The notes under the pieces are model-generated. The model searched no databases. It was not told the origin of the DNA and saw only the letters and a program-made list of their open reading frames with translations. This document shows positions 20,295 to 31,636 of a stretch of 64,000 nucleotides of DNA, piece after piece. A program made the translations under genes and the position numbers. The stretch lies in assembly GCA_949358305.1 (NCBI GenBank), contig OX442320.1, positions 1,242,501 through 1,306,500 on the forward strand, read 5' to 3'. Position 1 is the first letter of the stretch. Each line of letters starts with the position of its first letter. Source of the stretch: Strigamia acuminata (Eukaryota > Arthropoda > Chilopoda > Geophilomorpha > Linotaeniidae).

Positions 20295-20605
20295 TGTTGT
20301 TTTTAGAAGAGATGAGGCGGGAAAAACAAAATAAACATCGTTTATTTGCAAGTGCAGCTTTGCACACGTAAAGGAAAAATTTACAAGTGATAAAAAAAAA
20401 ACTTAAAAGGCGATACATAAACTTGGGTTAAACAAAACCCGATAAACGAAATCTAACAAACAAAACAATGTCAAATACGGGATCTCATTTGATCCATACA
20501 GAAATCAATGTTCACTAATTTACAAACTGATAAATATCAAAACAGCAAAATGAACATTGAGAATAAACAGTAAACAATCAATCTCGGGGAATAAAAAGCC
20601 CAACA
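20295..20605 (-). repeat. 5' LTR of copia C
   Basis: 311 bp, identical by eye to 13975-14285; primer-binding site directly adjacent at 20294-20283. Confidence 0.97.
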
Positions 20606-23600
20606 AAATGTAATAAACATCAACCTTCCCAGCCGTTGCGCCCGATTGCCGTACAGACTGCCGCCTCTGCCATTTAGACATGTCCAACGGCAATAACCCA
20701 CCAGCTGGAACTGTGCGTTCCCCTGTGTCCTTTCCTTTTCGTGGGGGATTGCGACGCACAGGTGTAGGTGACGTTCGGGGGGATAGTTGAGGACTCGCAT
20801 CAGGATCCTCAATTTCATCCTCGTCATCGGGGTAAATATTGAAGAAATTCTCATCATCCCCCTTTGCCCCACCAATTTCATCAACATTTGCATCTTTAAG
20901 GACATCTTGCACTATATCCTCGATGACATCTTCCACAATTCCAGCGTTCTCAACTTGTTCAGGTGCCTTTTCGGGCGCAGGTTCCTGAATTGGGGGTGGC
21001 GGAACCACTACTTCCGGCAGGGGGCCACCATGAATGCTGTCGTCGTCTGACGAGGACCCATCCTCGTTTGAAGACTCAGACATGTTGTCGAAATATGAGG
21101 GGCCCGAGGGAGGAATTTTCAAATTTTCATACCAAAAATTCTGTTCCAATATTTTGACATGCTTCGAAAAGAACACTTGGTTCCGTTTCGGGTCCCAAAT
21201 TCGATACCCACGGGTGGAAGCTGCATAACCAATCAATGCCCCTGCCCACGCCCTTTCTTTCAATTTCCCACCCCTTGTCTGGGAAGGAATGTGGACATAT
21301 GTCAATGCACCAATGCATTTAACATGACGCAGGGACAATTTCTTGTTGTAAAACACATTGTATGGTGTTTTTCCTCCCAATCCCGCGTGTGGGAATCGAT
21401 TTTTCAAGTAAACGACAGAAACTGCAAGTTCTGCCCACAAAGTTGGGGAAAAATTATTCTCAAAAAGAAAAGCCCGGATTCCATTAAGAATGGTGCGGTT
21501 CGCTCGCTCAGCAACCGAATTCATCTCGGGGCTGTATGTATTCGTCCTCATACATTTCAACCCAATGCTGTCAGTATAAGCATTCCATTGTTTCGATATG
21601 AATTCCCCACCATTGTCAGTTTTAATGGCTTTGACCTTTTTAGAAGTAAGCCGTTCAATTTCCGTCAACCACTTCTTGAAATGACCCAAAACTTCATCTT
21701 TTGTCTTCATGATGATAATCCACATTAGTCGGGAGAAATCATCGACCATAATTAGGTAATAAAATGCCCCACCAATGCTCCTAACCGGTGAGGGCCCCCA
21801 AACATCTAAGTGAACAATTTCCAAAATCCCTTTAGTGGAGATGTTAATAATGGGAGGAAAGCTTGCACGTGTGCTTTTCGCCCTCGAACAAGCATCGCAA
21901 GCCGACAATTCATTGTTGGAAAGTTTCAGCCCAAATACTTCATTGGATTTCTCCAACAATGCAATCCCTTTCGCATTAAGGTGCCCAAAACGTGAATGCC
22001 AAACATCCATCGTCTGGGGTTTGTCCGGCTTAATAAGCGCTTTATTCCCACCATTATCTTTCAAATTGTTTTGCACACCTTGTTTGGAAATCTTCGGAGT
22101 CTTTGATTTATTCCCATTGTTGACTACCAGGCCAGTCTGTGTGTTATTCAAAACGTTCAATTTCTGTTTCGGACTCGCATTATTCGCAACGATCGCTGGC
22201 GCATTGTTCGCAGCAGTCACTTGCCCCTTATTCGCAATTGCAGGTTTCCCTGTCTTACTCAAATTTTGGGTTAATGCAGTCTTAAAATCTAAATGAGTTA
22301 GTAATGAATTAACAATTTCTTCACCCTTTAAAGGTGGACTAGGCTCCACTGCCGCATTCTGTTGCGCAGGTAATGCAGCAGCGTTAACAATGTGTGCAGT
22401 ATTCACTTGACAATTGACTTTATACATTCTATCACTCGTACGTGTCGCAGTGATAGAAGGCGCATCAATACTGTCATGAAAAATGGACATTTTTCCATTC
22501 TTTACAAATGTGGTAGCCCCAGCTTCATCTGCACGACCTAATGAAATCAGATTCTTTCTGAAGTTTGGAGCGTAGAAGACATTTTTCAACTGTAATTCAC
22601 GTTTCTTTTGTCCATAAAAAGATATCAATGTCACAGTCCCGATGCCCTCGATTTTCGACTTTCCTTCGCCCTGCTGGACGCTGTAACCAGTTAATGGTTT
22701 GAAGTCGGAGAACCAAGACTTGTTGAACGAGAAATGGTCCGTCGCTCCTGTGTCGACGTACCATTGCGAATCAAAGTTCGCATGTGACACCAGCGATACG
22801 ACAGGAGGTTGCTCTTGATTCGAAATCGCTGCGGAAAAGTAAGAGATAGGGACGTCATCAAAAACATTCATTTGGGTGACGGCGGCCTTTTGCCGGCTTT
22901 TTCCACGTGATTTTCCTCGTGAATTGCCTCTAAACTGTCCTGTTGATCCGCCTCTTCCTGTAAGTTGCTGTTTAGGCGGAGAAGGGCAGTCACGGGAAAA
23001 ATGGCCTGTCCCACCGCAGGTAAAACACACACGTGGGGAACTGGGCGCGGTTCCGCCGCGTCCACGTTGACCACTGCCTCCGCCAAAGAAGGCTCCAGTG
23101 TTTTCCAACGGCGTTGGGTTGGGCACTCCAAATTCGTCCCCCTTCTCGTAAAGACGATTATACTCGCCTAAAAGTCTTTCTTTCACGGCAGCGGCCGTAA
23201 ATTCCGGGTCGGGCCAGTGATACACTGTCTGTTTAACTGGCTCGAATTGGGGTGGCAATAGATCCAGGTACTGGAAAGCGTGGAACTCATCCGAGACATT
23301 AATCTTCACATCGGCGAGTTGTGTGACTTTCCGGTCGACACGGGAAGTGAAGACGATCATCTCTTCATCTTCCCGTAGACGCATATCGAGGAACTCCCGC
23401 CGGAGTCGGGCTTTGCGTGCACGCGTGGTTGGCTGGTAGGCCGCTTTCAGCGCCTCCCACACCTCTTTCGCAGTGGGGTGGGCAACAGCCACGACCTGCT
23501 GTGCTTCGTTGCAAGCCAAACAAATGGTGGAGCGGGCTCTTTCTTCGCCCTTCTCGTAGTCACGAATTTCCTTTGCTGGTGATCCAGCAGGCGGTTCCTT

Positions 23601-23735
23601 AATTTTACCGGTCACATGTCCCCAAACACTGTACGATTGAAGCAGGAGTTGGACCTGCATGCTCCAGGTGGAGTAATTGGAGCCGTCCAACTTCCGTACG
23701 TCCTTATAATCATCATGTCGATCCAAACTCGACAT
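20606..23735 (-). pseudogene. Copia B gag-pol, N-terminal part (Gag, protease, integrase, first half of MBD)
   Basis: ATG at 23735 (preferred over an upstream in-frame non-ATG start since MSSLDRHDDYKD matches the start context of related Gags). Gag capsid (LDGSNYSTWSMQVQLLL), CCHC (CFTCGGTGHFSRDCP), retropepsin (WYVDTGATDHF), HHCC and integrase core (HLDVWG, KTDNGGEF, NSVAERANRT), a Q/N/P/E-rich linker, and the first half of an MBD from 20675 (KWQRRQSVRQSGATAGKVDV). The frame then runs into element C. The rest is at 12288-13969. Each half is free of stops. Confidence 0.92.
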
Positions 23736-24887
23736 GTTGCAGAAAACGTTGAAATTTGCAGCACAAAACACAAATTTAACGTCGAAAAACACTCGAAAAT
23801 TCACCAATTCGATGAAAACACACTAATATTCACTATTTCGGTGAATATGCCGTGCAGAGAAGCGAAAATACCCCCAAAAATTGAAGGCGAAATAATCACA
23901 AACTTCCCTTTGGGCACCTCAATAAGTGAGGTGAAAAACCCGAATCTGGTCGCCCTACTAGCTTCCGACCGACCCACCTGGGGGCCGCGGGACGACTAGT
24001 TGGCCACGGACAAGCCCAGACCGGAATGAGACTGCACGTAGGCGACTGCCTAAAGGGTGCAGAATAAACAAAAGGACCCCAAAACAAAAACCTTAATAAA
24101 TAACAAAGTTTCACGAAAATAGCAACTAAAATACACTTTCGGATGTGAAGTTGGCCAATTACGGGATCCTTGCGTCGTAATTGGTTCCCACGTTGCATAA
24201 AACGTCGGCTTCACGTTGTCTTCGCACGGAACTGGGGCTGACGTGCAATCCGCGTACACACATCCGTGTAACCGCGAAGAAAATCGTCGTTGCGCACGTC
24301 CGCGCCTTCATACTTGCTTTCCGGGCTGCAAGGTACGGAAAATAACAGCCTGCACACACGCTTATCGTGTGCAGGACTTCTCGGTGAATGCAAAACTGGA
24401 TTTGCAGGTTGAATCTCGTCGTTCTTGACGAAAAATCCAACGAAAATGGCTGCCGGTGCAACAATCGTCGATTCGCGACGATTTCTTCGCAAAATGACGG
24501 TTTCCAGACGTTCCCACGCTGGAAAGACACCAAATGCGGCGGCTAATCGACGTATTCGTTCGTCGAAACGTTGGGCGTGCGTGTGTCGTTCCGTACACAC
24601 TCGTAGACACGCTAACTTCGCAAACAAAAATGGCGCCGCCCGAGAAAAACTCGGTTATATCGGCGAAAAATAAACGAAATGCAATGTTCCTTACACCGTT
24701 TTGCTCCAAATTCACTGTAGAATTGTCCGCACACGTCGTCACGGCTGTCCTTCGCGAAAAATTCCGGTTTTCGGCGATACGTCTCGGCGACGATCTGCGA
24801 CGAACTTCCAACGTTCGTTTTCGCCCGAAAAACCTCACGAACTCGTCAATAACCTGTTGGCCCGATCGTGAGACCTCTGCTACCATT
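23736..24887 (-). other. 5' leader of copia B
   Basis: About 1.15 kb from primer site to gag. Segment 23950-24055 is clearly homologous to 28868-28975 in element A and partly to 32060-32165 in element D, including CCCAGGTG and GGCACCCTTTAGGC-like words on the element strand. Confidence 0.75.
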
Positions 24888-25321
24888 TGATAAGTCCGTG
24901 GAGGCCAGGAAACATCGGAAAGGAGTTGAAACCAGCTTAAAATGTGCGGGGAGCTCGCACTTTGCGCCCGCCATGTTTTAATCACATGAAAGCATAAAAG
25001 CAACTGGGTTTGAGGCTAAATTGGTCTCAAACCGTACAAAGTATGACAATAGGACAAATCAATAGCAACAAGCATTGATTTGTTCTTTACAATATAAGTA
25101 ATTGTTAACCTAGGCATAATTAACCGATAAATAACACGGAAAACAACATTTATCGCTCTCTCAAGCAGACGACACAAGAAACATAGAATATGTGTGTTAA
25201 CACATAAGAGTAGCATTAATATGCGCTACACGGGTATCCAAAGGATGCCAACACACATATCTGCCATGCCTATCCAGAAATGCATGGGGAAACGGACAAA
25301 ATAATTAATCGCATACTAATA
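24888..25321 (-). repeat. 5' LTR of copia B
   Basis: 434 bp, identical by eye to 11837-12270. Confidence 0.95.
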
Positions 25322-28300
25322 CCTGGCACGGTGCCTCGTTACTTTCCCCGTATGATCACGCTTAATTTTATAAATCCACTTGTTGCCTAGCAACGTGGCC
25401 TTTTCGGGAATACTGTCCACTTCGGTGTAAACTTCCCGTTCGTCAAAAATAGAAATTTTCTCGTTCATGGCTTTGCCCCACTCTTGGCGACTAACATCAG
25501 CCATGGCCTCCTCATAAGTGTTTGGCTCTAAATTGCAAAACCCCGCAAATGGTAGAGGTTGTGTCTTCGTCTTAAAATCGAAGAGCCCCGCCTCGTACTC
25601 GAAACCCTCGTCCTCACACCATCTCACTACGTCTATACGACTTCTTATTCGGTCTCTACCCGGTGTTATGTAGTGAATGAAAACATGTCCGGCTTGTGCT
25701 CCGGATTTCCTAATGTATTCCACTCTTTTCCATTTCGTGATATCAATTTGTTGTAATTCAACTCCCCCAACTGCCCCAGTATGCCTGCCCCTTACATTAG
25801 GAGACTGTGCCACTGCCTCTTCATATCTGGCATCATCGTCACTGCCTTCACTTGGAGTACCATCTCCTGCAGTGTGAGCAACATCCTCTGGTAGATTAGG
25901 GTCTAATTGGGGTAATGGAGCAGGTTGAGACGTAGATGCCTCATCCTCTGGCTCCGTCGTCGTTGCAGGAATAATCTGCGGCGTGGGAAGTCTAACAGTT
26001 TGTTGCGTTGTCGACACAGGGGGACTTTGAGGAACTTCCTCCTCTTCTACTTCGGATTCGCTAATTAGATGAATGTACTCATCAGATCCAAACCCCCTCT
26101 TAGCCTTAACACTTCCCAATCCTTTTGGAACTGCTTGTGTTCCCTCGTACCAATATTGATTCTCATCAATTTTTACATGTTTCGATGCAAAGACTTTGTT
26201 CTTGTGTGGGTCCCAGATTCTGTATCCAGCTGTGGTTATTGCATAACCAATTAGGGCCCCTGACCAAGCTCTGCTGTCTAATTTGCTTTTCCGAGTTTGC
26301 GCTGGGATGTGCACATACACTTTCGACCCTATACAGCGCAAATGTCGCACCGACATACGACGTCCGAAAAATACATTATAGGGAGTCCGTCCTTGTAAAC
26401 TCGAGTGAGGGTATCTATTTTTCAAATACACGATGGTATTTGCCAACTCAGCCCATAAGAAGTGTGGAAACCCATTTTCCAATTCCATAGCTCGCACCCC
26501 CTCTATGATGGTGCGATTCGATCGCTCCGCGACCGAATTCATCTCGGGGCTGTAGGCGTTGGTCCGTTCACACTTGATTCCGCAAGATTTAGTATGATTA
26601 TCCCATTCTTTGGACACAAACTCACCCCCCCTATCTGTGCGGATCGTTTTGACTTTTCTAGAAGTCGCACGCTCGACTTCTGCCTGCCATACTTTAAAAT
26701 GGGCGAGGGCTTCATTTTTATGCTTTAGAAAACTGATCCACATATATCTAGAGTGGTCGTCCACAATAATGAGATAATACTCAGCCCCCCCTAAGGATTT
26801 GCATGATGCGGCCCCCCAAAGATCCATATGAATTAAGTCTAAAATTCCCTTGGATTTGACCTCAGCTATTGGAGAAAAGGTTGCTCTAACCCGCTTGGCC
26901 CTATTGCACGCATCACAAGGAGAAGCCAATTCATTGCTTAATTTAACGCCAAAAATTTCTGTGGATTTTTGCATCATCACAATGCCCTTTGAGTTTAAGT
27001 GGCCCATTCTGCCATGCCAAAAATCCATCGGTATCGCTTTATCATTGTCTAATTTCTTCTCATTATTATCATTATTAGCCGTTAAAGCCGTTTTAACCGG
27101 TCCCACTACTGTAGGTTTAGTCTGTTTCACTCCAATCTGATTAACCCCCTGTACCACATTACTAAACGTGCGCGCATTGTTCGCATTGCTCGCATTATTC
27201 ACTGCGCCATTTGTTGCAACAATCGTTTTCCCATTCGATTGCACATTAGAAGTGGTTAGTTCACACTTAACTTTAGGCATGGTTAATACAGTCTGTTTTA
27301 CACAATTATTTATGCCAACTGCCTCCTTCTGCGCAGGGATGGCAGTTGCATTTACAGAGGTGACAGACACATGTCCGTTAACTTTATATAAGCGATTACT
27401 AAGTCGTACCGCTGTTATCGATGGGTCTTCAATCTTTTTCCGAAATAAAGTCATTTTGCCGTCTGCAACGTATGTGCGTAAGCCAGCCTCATCAGTGCGC
27501 CCGAGAGAGATAAGATTCTTCCGAAAATTCGGAGCATAATAGACGTTGTTCAAAGTAACAACTCTACTCCTGTTGCCATATGTGGAAATTAACTCCACAG
27601 ATCCAATCCCTTCTATTTTAGAGGTCCCTTCCCCTAACTGCACTGTGTAATTGAGAGGCTTAAAATTTGCAAACCACTCTTTGCAAAAGGCAAAATGGTC
27701 AGTAGCACCGGTATCCACGTACCAAGCGGTGTCTACTGGTCCATTTGACAAAAATGACGATACAGGAGGCGGCGGCTCCTCCACTTCCATGTAGAGTGAG
27801 TCTGGGTCGTCAATCCAATTGTCGACTAAGTTGGCTTTGCGCCCACCACGTCCTCCTTTTCCACGATTTTTCCCACGTGGCTGTCCTCTAAATTGGGACG
27901 TTGGTCCAGCGTTGGACGACTGAGGATTCTGTCCAGTTTTGCGTTGCGAGGGACATTCTCTTGAGAAGTGACCCGAACCGCCGCAATTATAACACACACC
28001 TTGTTGTGCTGTTGTAGAACCCGGTTTGTTAAATTTCCAGGGTTGTTTTGCCGTAAAAGCACTGGTATCCGGTTGTCCGCTGGCCCCAAACGTTGAATCA
28101 TACGCGTGCATGCGGTTATACTCCGCGAGTAAACGTTCACGCACTTTGACCACGGTGAAATCCGTATCATCCCAATGATACAGTCCCTGTTTTAAGTTCT
28201 CATATTGGGGATCCAAAAAATCGAGATATTGAAATGCTATCTCCTCATCAGTGAGTGTAATCTGCACTTCTTTCAACTCGAGCGCCTTTCGATCGACGCG

Positions 28301-28705
28301 AGATGTAAATACGACCATCTCTTCGTTAGCATTCAGTTTGAGCTGGAGAAACTCCCGACGCAGTCTGGCTTTCCTAGCCCGGGTCGTGGGTCGATAAGCC
28401 TCTTTTAGCGCTTCCCACACCTCGCTCGCGGTGTCTTTAGCGACAGCGACTGACTGCTGGGCTTCATTGCAGCTCAGGCAAAGCGTAGAATGTGCTTTTG
28501 CCTCTCTCGTCTCGTATTCATGTTTTTCACGCGCCGTTGCGCTTGAAGGCAGGCACGGCTCAGTGCCCATCACGTGAGCCCAAACTCCTTGCTGCTTTAG
28601 AATGAGGGCAATTTGTACACTCCACGTTTCATAGTTCAATCCATTCAGTTTCTTAATCGATTGTCCAAACGATTTATAAACATCGCCATCCGAATCGTCT
28701 GCCAT
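25322..28705 (-). pseudogene. Copia A gag-pol, N-terminal part (Gag to RT fingers, degenerate MBD)
   Basis: ATG at 28705 (MADDSDGDVYKSF). Order: Gag capsid (LNGLNYETWSVQIALIL), CCHC (CYNCGGSGHFSRECP), retropepsin (WYVDTGATDHF), HHCC and integrase core (HMDLWG, RTDRGGEF, NSVAERSNRT), an acidic/Pro-rich linker, an MBD-like segment 25735-25566 (residues about 991-1046: KWKRVEYIRKSG, RIRSR, FDFKTK), and the first RT block (LLGNKWIYKIKRD). In the MBD the positions equal to MeCP2 Asp121 and Tyr123 are Phe and His, so methyl-CpG recognition is probably lost or altered. Cut by element B; continues at 10500-11831. Confidence 0.92.
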
Positions 28706-29808
28706 TTCGGATTTTTGGAGAAAATGCAGCACAAAACACAAAATTCACACAATTCGTAGCACTTTGCACACAAACAAACACACTTTCCCACCAAAATGAA
28801 GGCGAATGCAATACACTACTTCCCGGGGTACAGCTCAATAAGTGAGCACAACTAACTTGACCAGTCGCTACAAGGGCTTCCGTCCGACACACCTGGGGTC
28901 GCGGGATCGCCCCCTTGCTTCGAGCAAGCCTGGCCAAGAATAGGATGACACTAGGCGAATGCCTAAAGGGTGCCAAACAAACAAAAGGTCCCAAAAACAA
29001 AAACTTAAATTTATACAAAGTAATTTCGACCCCGAAAATGCAATAAATAATACGCTGTGAAGGTGGCACGTTGTTTTCCGTTGTTGGCGGGACAAATTCG
29101 TCGCCAAAATTCCAACGGCGATCCACCGACGACGTACGGTGCTCCAACGTAGCAAACGGGCGTGCGCGTATGCACTAACCCGCCCAGAATACGAATTTCG
29201 CGTGTATTCTGGTTCCACCAACTTCCTGGTCTTCACTATTGCACTCGTACGTGCAAATAGTGGCTCTTGATCCCGACAATAAACGTCGTTTGCGCGTGCT
29301 CGTCTCGTACGATGCAACGCACACGTAACTCGCTCGAAAAATGTCCGTCTCGTTCGTTTCGCCAAAATTCCGCCTCGAAATAAATGCCTGCTTGTTCCAG
29401 ACGATTCCCACGACGATAATTAGTCGCCACGTTGTGTTTTCCTTCGCTGGAAAACTCCACGACGTGAAGAAACGGCCCAAACTCTGCTTAAACTCGCATC
29501 GCACTGGGGGCCGCCATCTTGGAAATGGTCGGCAGCGAAGCTCGACGAATGGCCATTTTCGCTTAAAATGAGCCAAAAATACACGATTAATATTCGAAAT
29601 AAATTCCTTACTGTTCGTAAATGTCCTTTCCACGACCCAAACGATCGTTGGAACACAGAATCGGCGATGTGAACGTAAATACGACGTTCGCTCGTCGCGT
29701 CAAAGCGCGGATACGGTTCCGCCCAAATTGACGTGTCCGGCGTCGATTTCGTTATGAAATCCGCTGGAAAACTTCACGATTCGGCCATCAACCATCCTCT
29801 GCTACCAC
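28706..29808 (-). other. 5' leader of copia A
   Basis: About 1.1 kb, starting at primer site TGGTAGCAGAGG (29807-29796). Contains the leader block shared with B and D at 28868-28975, and CpG-rich sequence. Small ORFs in it are not conserved between A and B by eye. Confidence 0.75.
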
Positions 29809-30292
29809 TGACGATGCTAAGTGAAGTTGTCAACGCCGGGAAATAAACTGGAGACGAAACAAAAGTCATTTTGTGCCTGAAAACCGCACAAACGCGTCGG
29901 CCATCTTTATTCAGGCAAGAACAGGTGAGCAAGTGAATATGTACAGGTGTCGAGGCTATTTGCCCTCGATCTAAAAGTAGAACAAATCATCCTGATGGAA
30001 AGGTTGATTTGTTCTTTACATAACCAAAGTAAAGATAACTCAAAGCCAGCATTAACACTGGATAATGCACTGGGGGAAATAATAGATAAACTAAATCATA
30101 GCAGACGACAACTCGAAATCCATTGTGAAACATGAGCCAACTGGAGTGCTAAGCATGTATTGAAACAATCCAAAGCAGTTGGCTCTCGATTTCGGGACAT
30201 TAAACAATGCGACACGAATTCCGCCTTTATCGCACTTAACCGGAAACGGTGCGACGTTAACTACGTGAAATGAAAACTGCTTTGACCCAACA
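29809..30292 (-). repeat. 5' LTR of copia A
   Basis: 484 bp, identical by eye to 9990-10473. Confidence 0.95.
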
Positions 30293-31083
30293 CATCTGAG
30301 TGAAGATACGGTCTGGGCGCATCGTACATCCATTTCGGTCGAATCCCTGGAGATAACGTGGCTTCAGAGATGCGCATCCCTCAGACGACGTTGATCCGTT
30401 CGAAACCGCTGAAATGGCCTTAGCAATTGGATTAGAAATCTTGCTTTCCAATTTCTTGACGTCGTGGATCTTTGCGCACTCCTCCGCATCTCTCGCAATC
30501 TCAGCAGCGATATTCGTGATGGATGAAGACGGTGTGAAGTTTAGCAACGCCTTAATATCTCGGTCAACCTGTGGGGAAAAATCAGCTTTAATTAGTTTTT
30601 TGTTAAAATCAGCAATTGTGTCCATTTGTGTGTTTGAAGTTGCAATTTTGGAGTACGTAATCGGCACCGATGTCGCAGCAACTGAAGTCATCATCTTGGG
30701 CGTCACATTTGATTGAGTCACAGTGGTGGCATCGATAGGTCGGGCAGCTTGGCTCGATTCGGACGTCTCAATCGAAGATGATTTGTTTTTTACGACATAA
30801 AAATAAGGAATGACGATTGGCGCAGCAGTGGTCACCGTTGTAACGTTGGTTGACTTTGCCTCTGCCGCCGTCACATTCGATTCCGTTTTGATGATCGGGG
30901 TCGACATCGTGTTGATATTACTAATTTTCTCTCTTTCTCTTCTGTTTTCTTCATTCTTCTTTACCTTTTTAATCACTTGATCGCCCAACGAAAGTTCTTC
31001 TGTTGGTTCAACGACGGGCAAGGCGGCAGGCGCTCCTCCAACCGCTCCATTTTCCTCGACTATAATCGAAGACGCGTTCAATG
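30293..31083 (-). pseudogene. ORF3 of gypsy element E, middle third
   Basis: About 262 codons, open throughout, between insertion points of copia D (31083) and copia A (30293). Composition is Thr/Ser/Ala/Val-rich and low complexity in the middle (VTTVTTAAPIVIPYFYVVKN), preceded by a basic, coiled stretch (VIKKVKKNEENRREREK) and followed by a helical region (EIARDAEECAKIHDVKKLES). Frame and length fit exactly with the flanking thirds once each duplication is counted once. No known domain recognised. Confidence 0.65.
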
Positions 31084-31636
31084 TGTTGGACTTTGGAACC
31101 GCTTTTCACCTAATTAAATCGTTTTTCGATGTGAAATGACTTTGAAATGTTTATTTTATTATCCATCGGTTATCTTTTCTTATTCGGGGTAATTTAGTAT
31201 TGTTTCTTATGTTTTTCCTTAGTTTCTATGTAAAGGGAATGCATGATGCCTTTTAGATGTGTCTTATCCATCTGGCATCATGCATCCTCTATTCTGTGTG
31301 TATTTCTACTTATTGTTTCTATTTTCGGCCACCAGATGTCTCTGGCACATTGCAAATGGCCGCGCACACAGCCAGTGTGTTTCTCTATGTTTTCCAATGG
31401 TTTTTGGATCAATTATGTAAGTTTTCTCGAATTAAAGTGTATTTTGTTAATTATCAGTATTAGTTTATGTGCCACACGTCTTTATAAGTGTGGTACACGC
31501 GTTTTCTGGCCCAATACAGACCCGAACTCGCGTTTACGCATCACGGCAATTTTTCCAGCTCATGCATTGCCGTGAGCACGTTATTTTCACGCTTCCAGCA
31601 CGATTTATCGTGCATTTATTGCGCCACAGTGCTACA
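31084..31636 (+). repeat. 5' LTR of copia D
   Basis: 553 bp. Contains a long hairpin (GCATGATGCC at 31241-31250 paired with GGCATCATGC at 31274-31283, inner AGATG/CATCT) and a 9-bp stem CACGGCAAT...ATTGCCGTG near the 3' end. Confidence 0.95.

Larger units (their letters stand above)
13975..20605 (-). mobile_element. Element C: intact copia LTR retrotransposon with MBD
   Basis: 6631 bp; LTRs of 311 bp (13975-14285, 20295-20605) identical by eye, TGTTGGG...AAACAACA on the element strand; target duplication AAATG (13970-13974, 20606-20610), located in the MBD-coding segment of element B. Primer site TGGTAGCAGAGG abuts the 5' LTR (20294-20283). Polypurine tract with GGGGGGCTCT at 14286-14296. 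A single unbroken 1505-codon gag-pol. This is the innermost and therefore youngest of the E>A>B>C series and looks competent to move. Confidence 0.97.
11837..25321 (-). mobile_element. Element B: copia LTR retrotransposon, split by element C
   Basis: LTRs of 434 bp (11837-12270 and 24888-25321), identical by eye, with target duplication CCTGG (11832-11836, 25322-25326) inside the RT-coding region of A. Primer site TGGTAGCAGAGG at 24885-24874, two bases inside the 5' LTR. Polypurine tract GAAGGGGGATT beside the 3' LTR (12271-12281). Its gag-pol frame is cut by element C at 13970/20610; counting one copy of the duplication the coding length is 4812 nt, a multiple of three. Confidence 0.95.
9990..30292 (-). 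mobile_element. Element A: copia LTR retrotransposon, split by element B
   Basis: LTRs of 484 bp (9990-10473 and 29809-30292) that look identical by eye, TGTTGGG...CGTCA ends on the minus strand, and target duplication CATCT (9985-9989, 30293-30297) inside ORF3 of element E. Primer site TGGTAGCAGAGG at 29807-29796 matches the 3' end of initiator tRNA-Met. Polypurine tract GAGGGGGTTC lies next to the 3' LTR (10474-10483). One gag-pol frame, cut at 11832/25326 by insertion of B. Counting one copy of the duplication, coding length is 4716 nt, a multiple of three, so A was uninterrupted when B landed. Confidence 0.95.

Noticed and set aside
21159-21728. 189-codon plus-strand ORF
   Set aside because: Antisense shadow of copia B integrase.
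24362-25003. 213-codon ORF crossing the B leader and LTR
   Set aside because: Crosses the LTR border and the leader; no conserved content against A or D.
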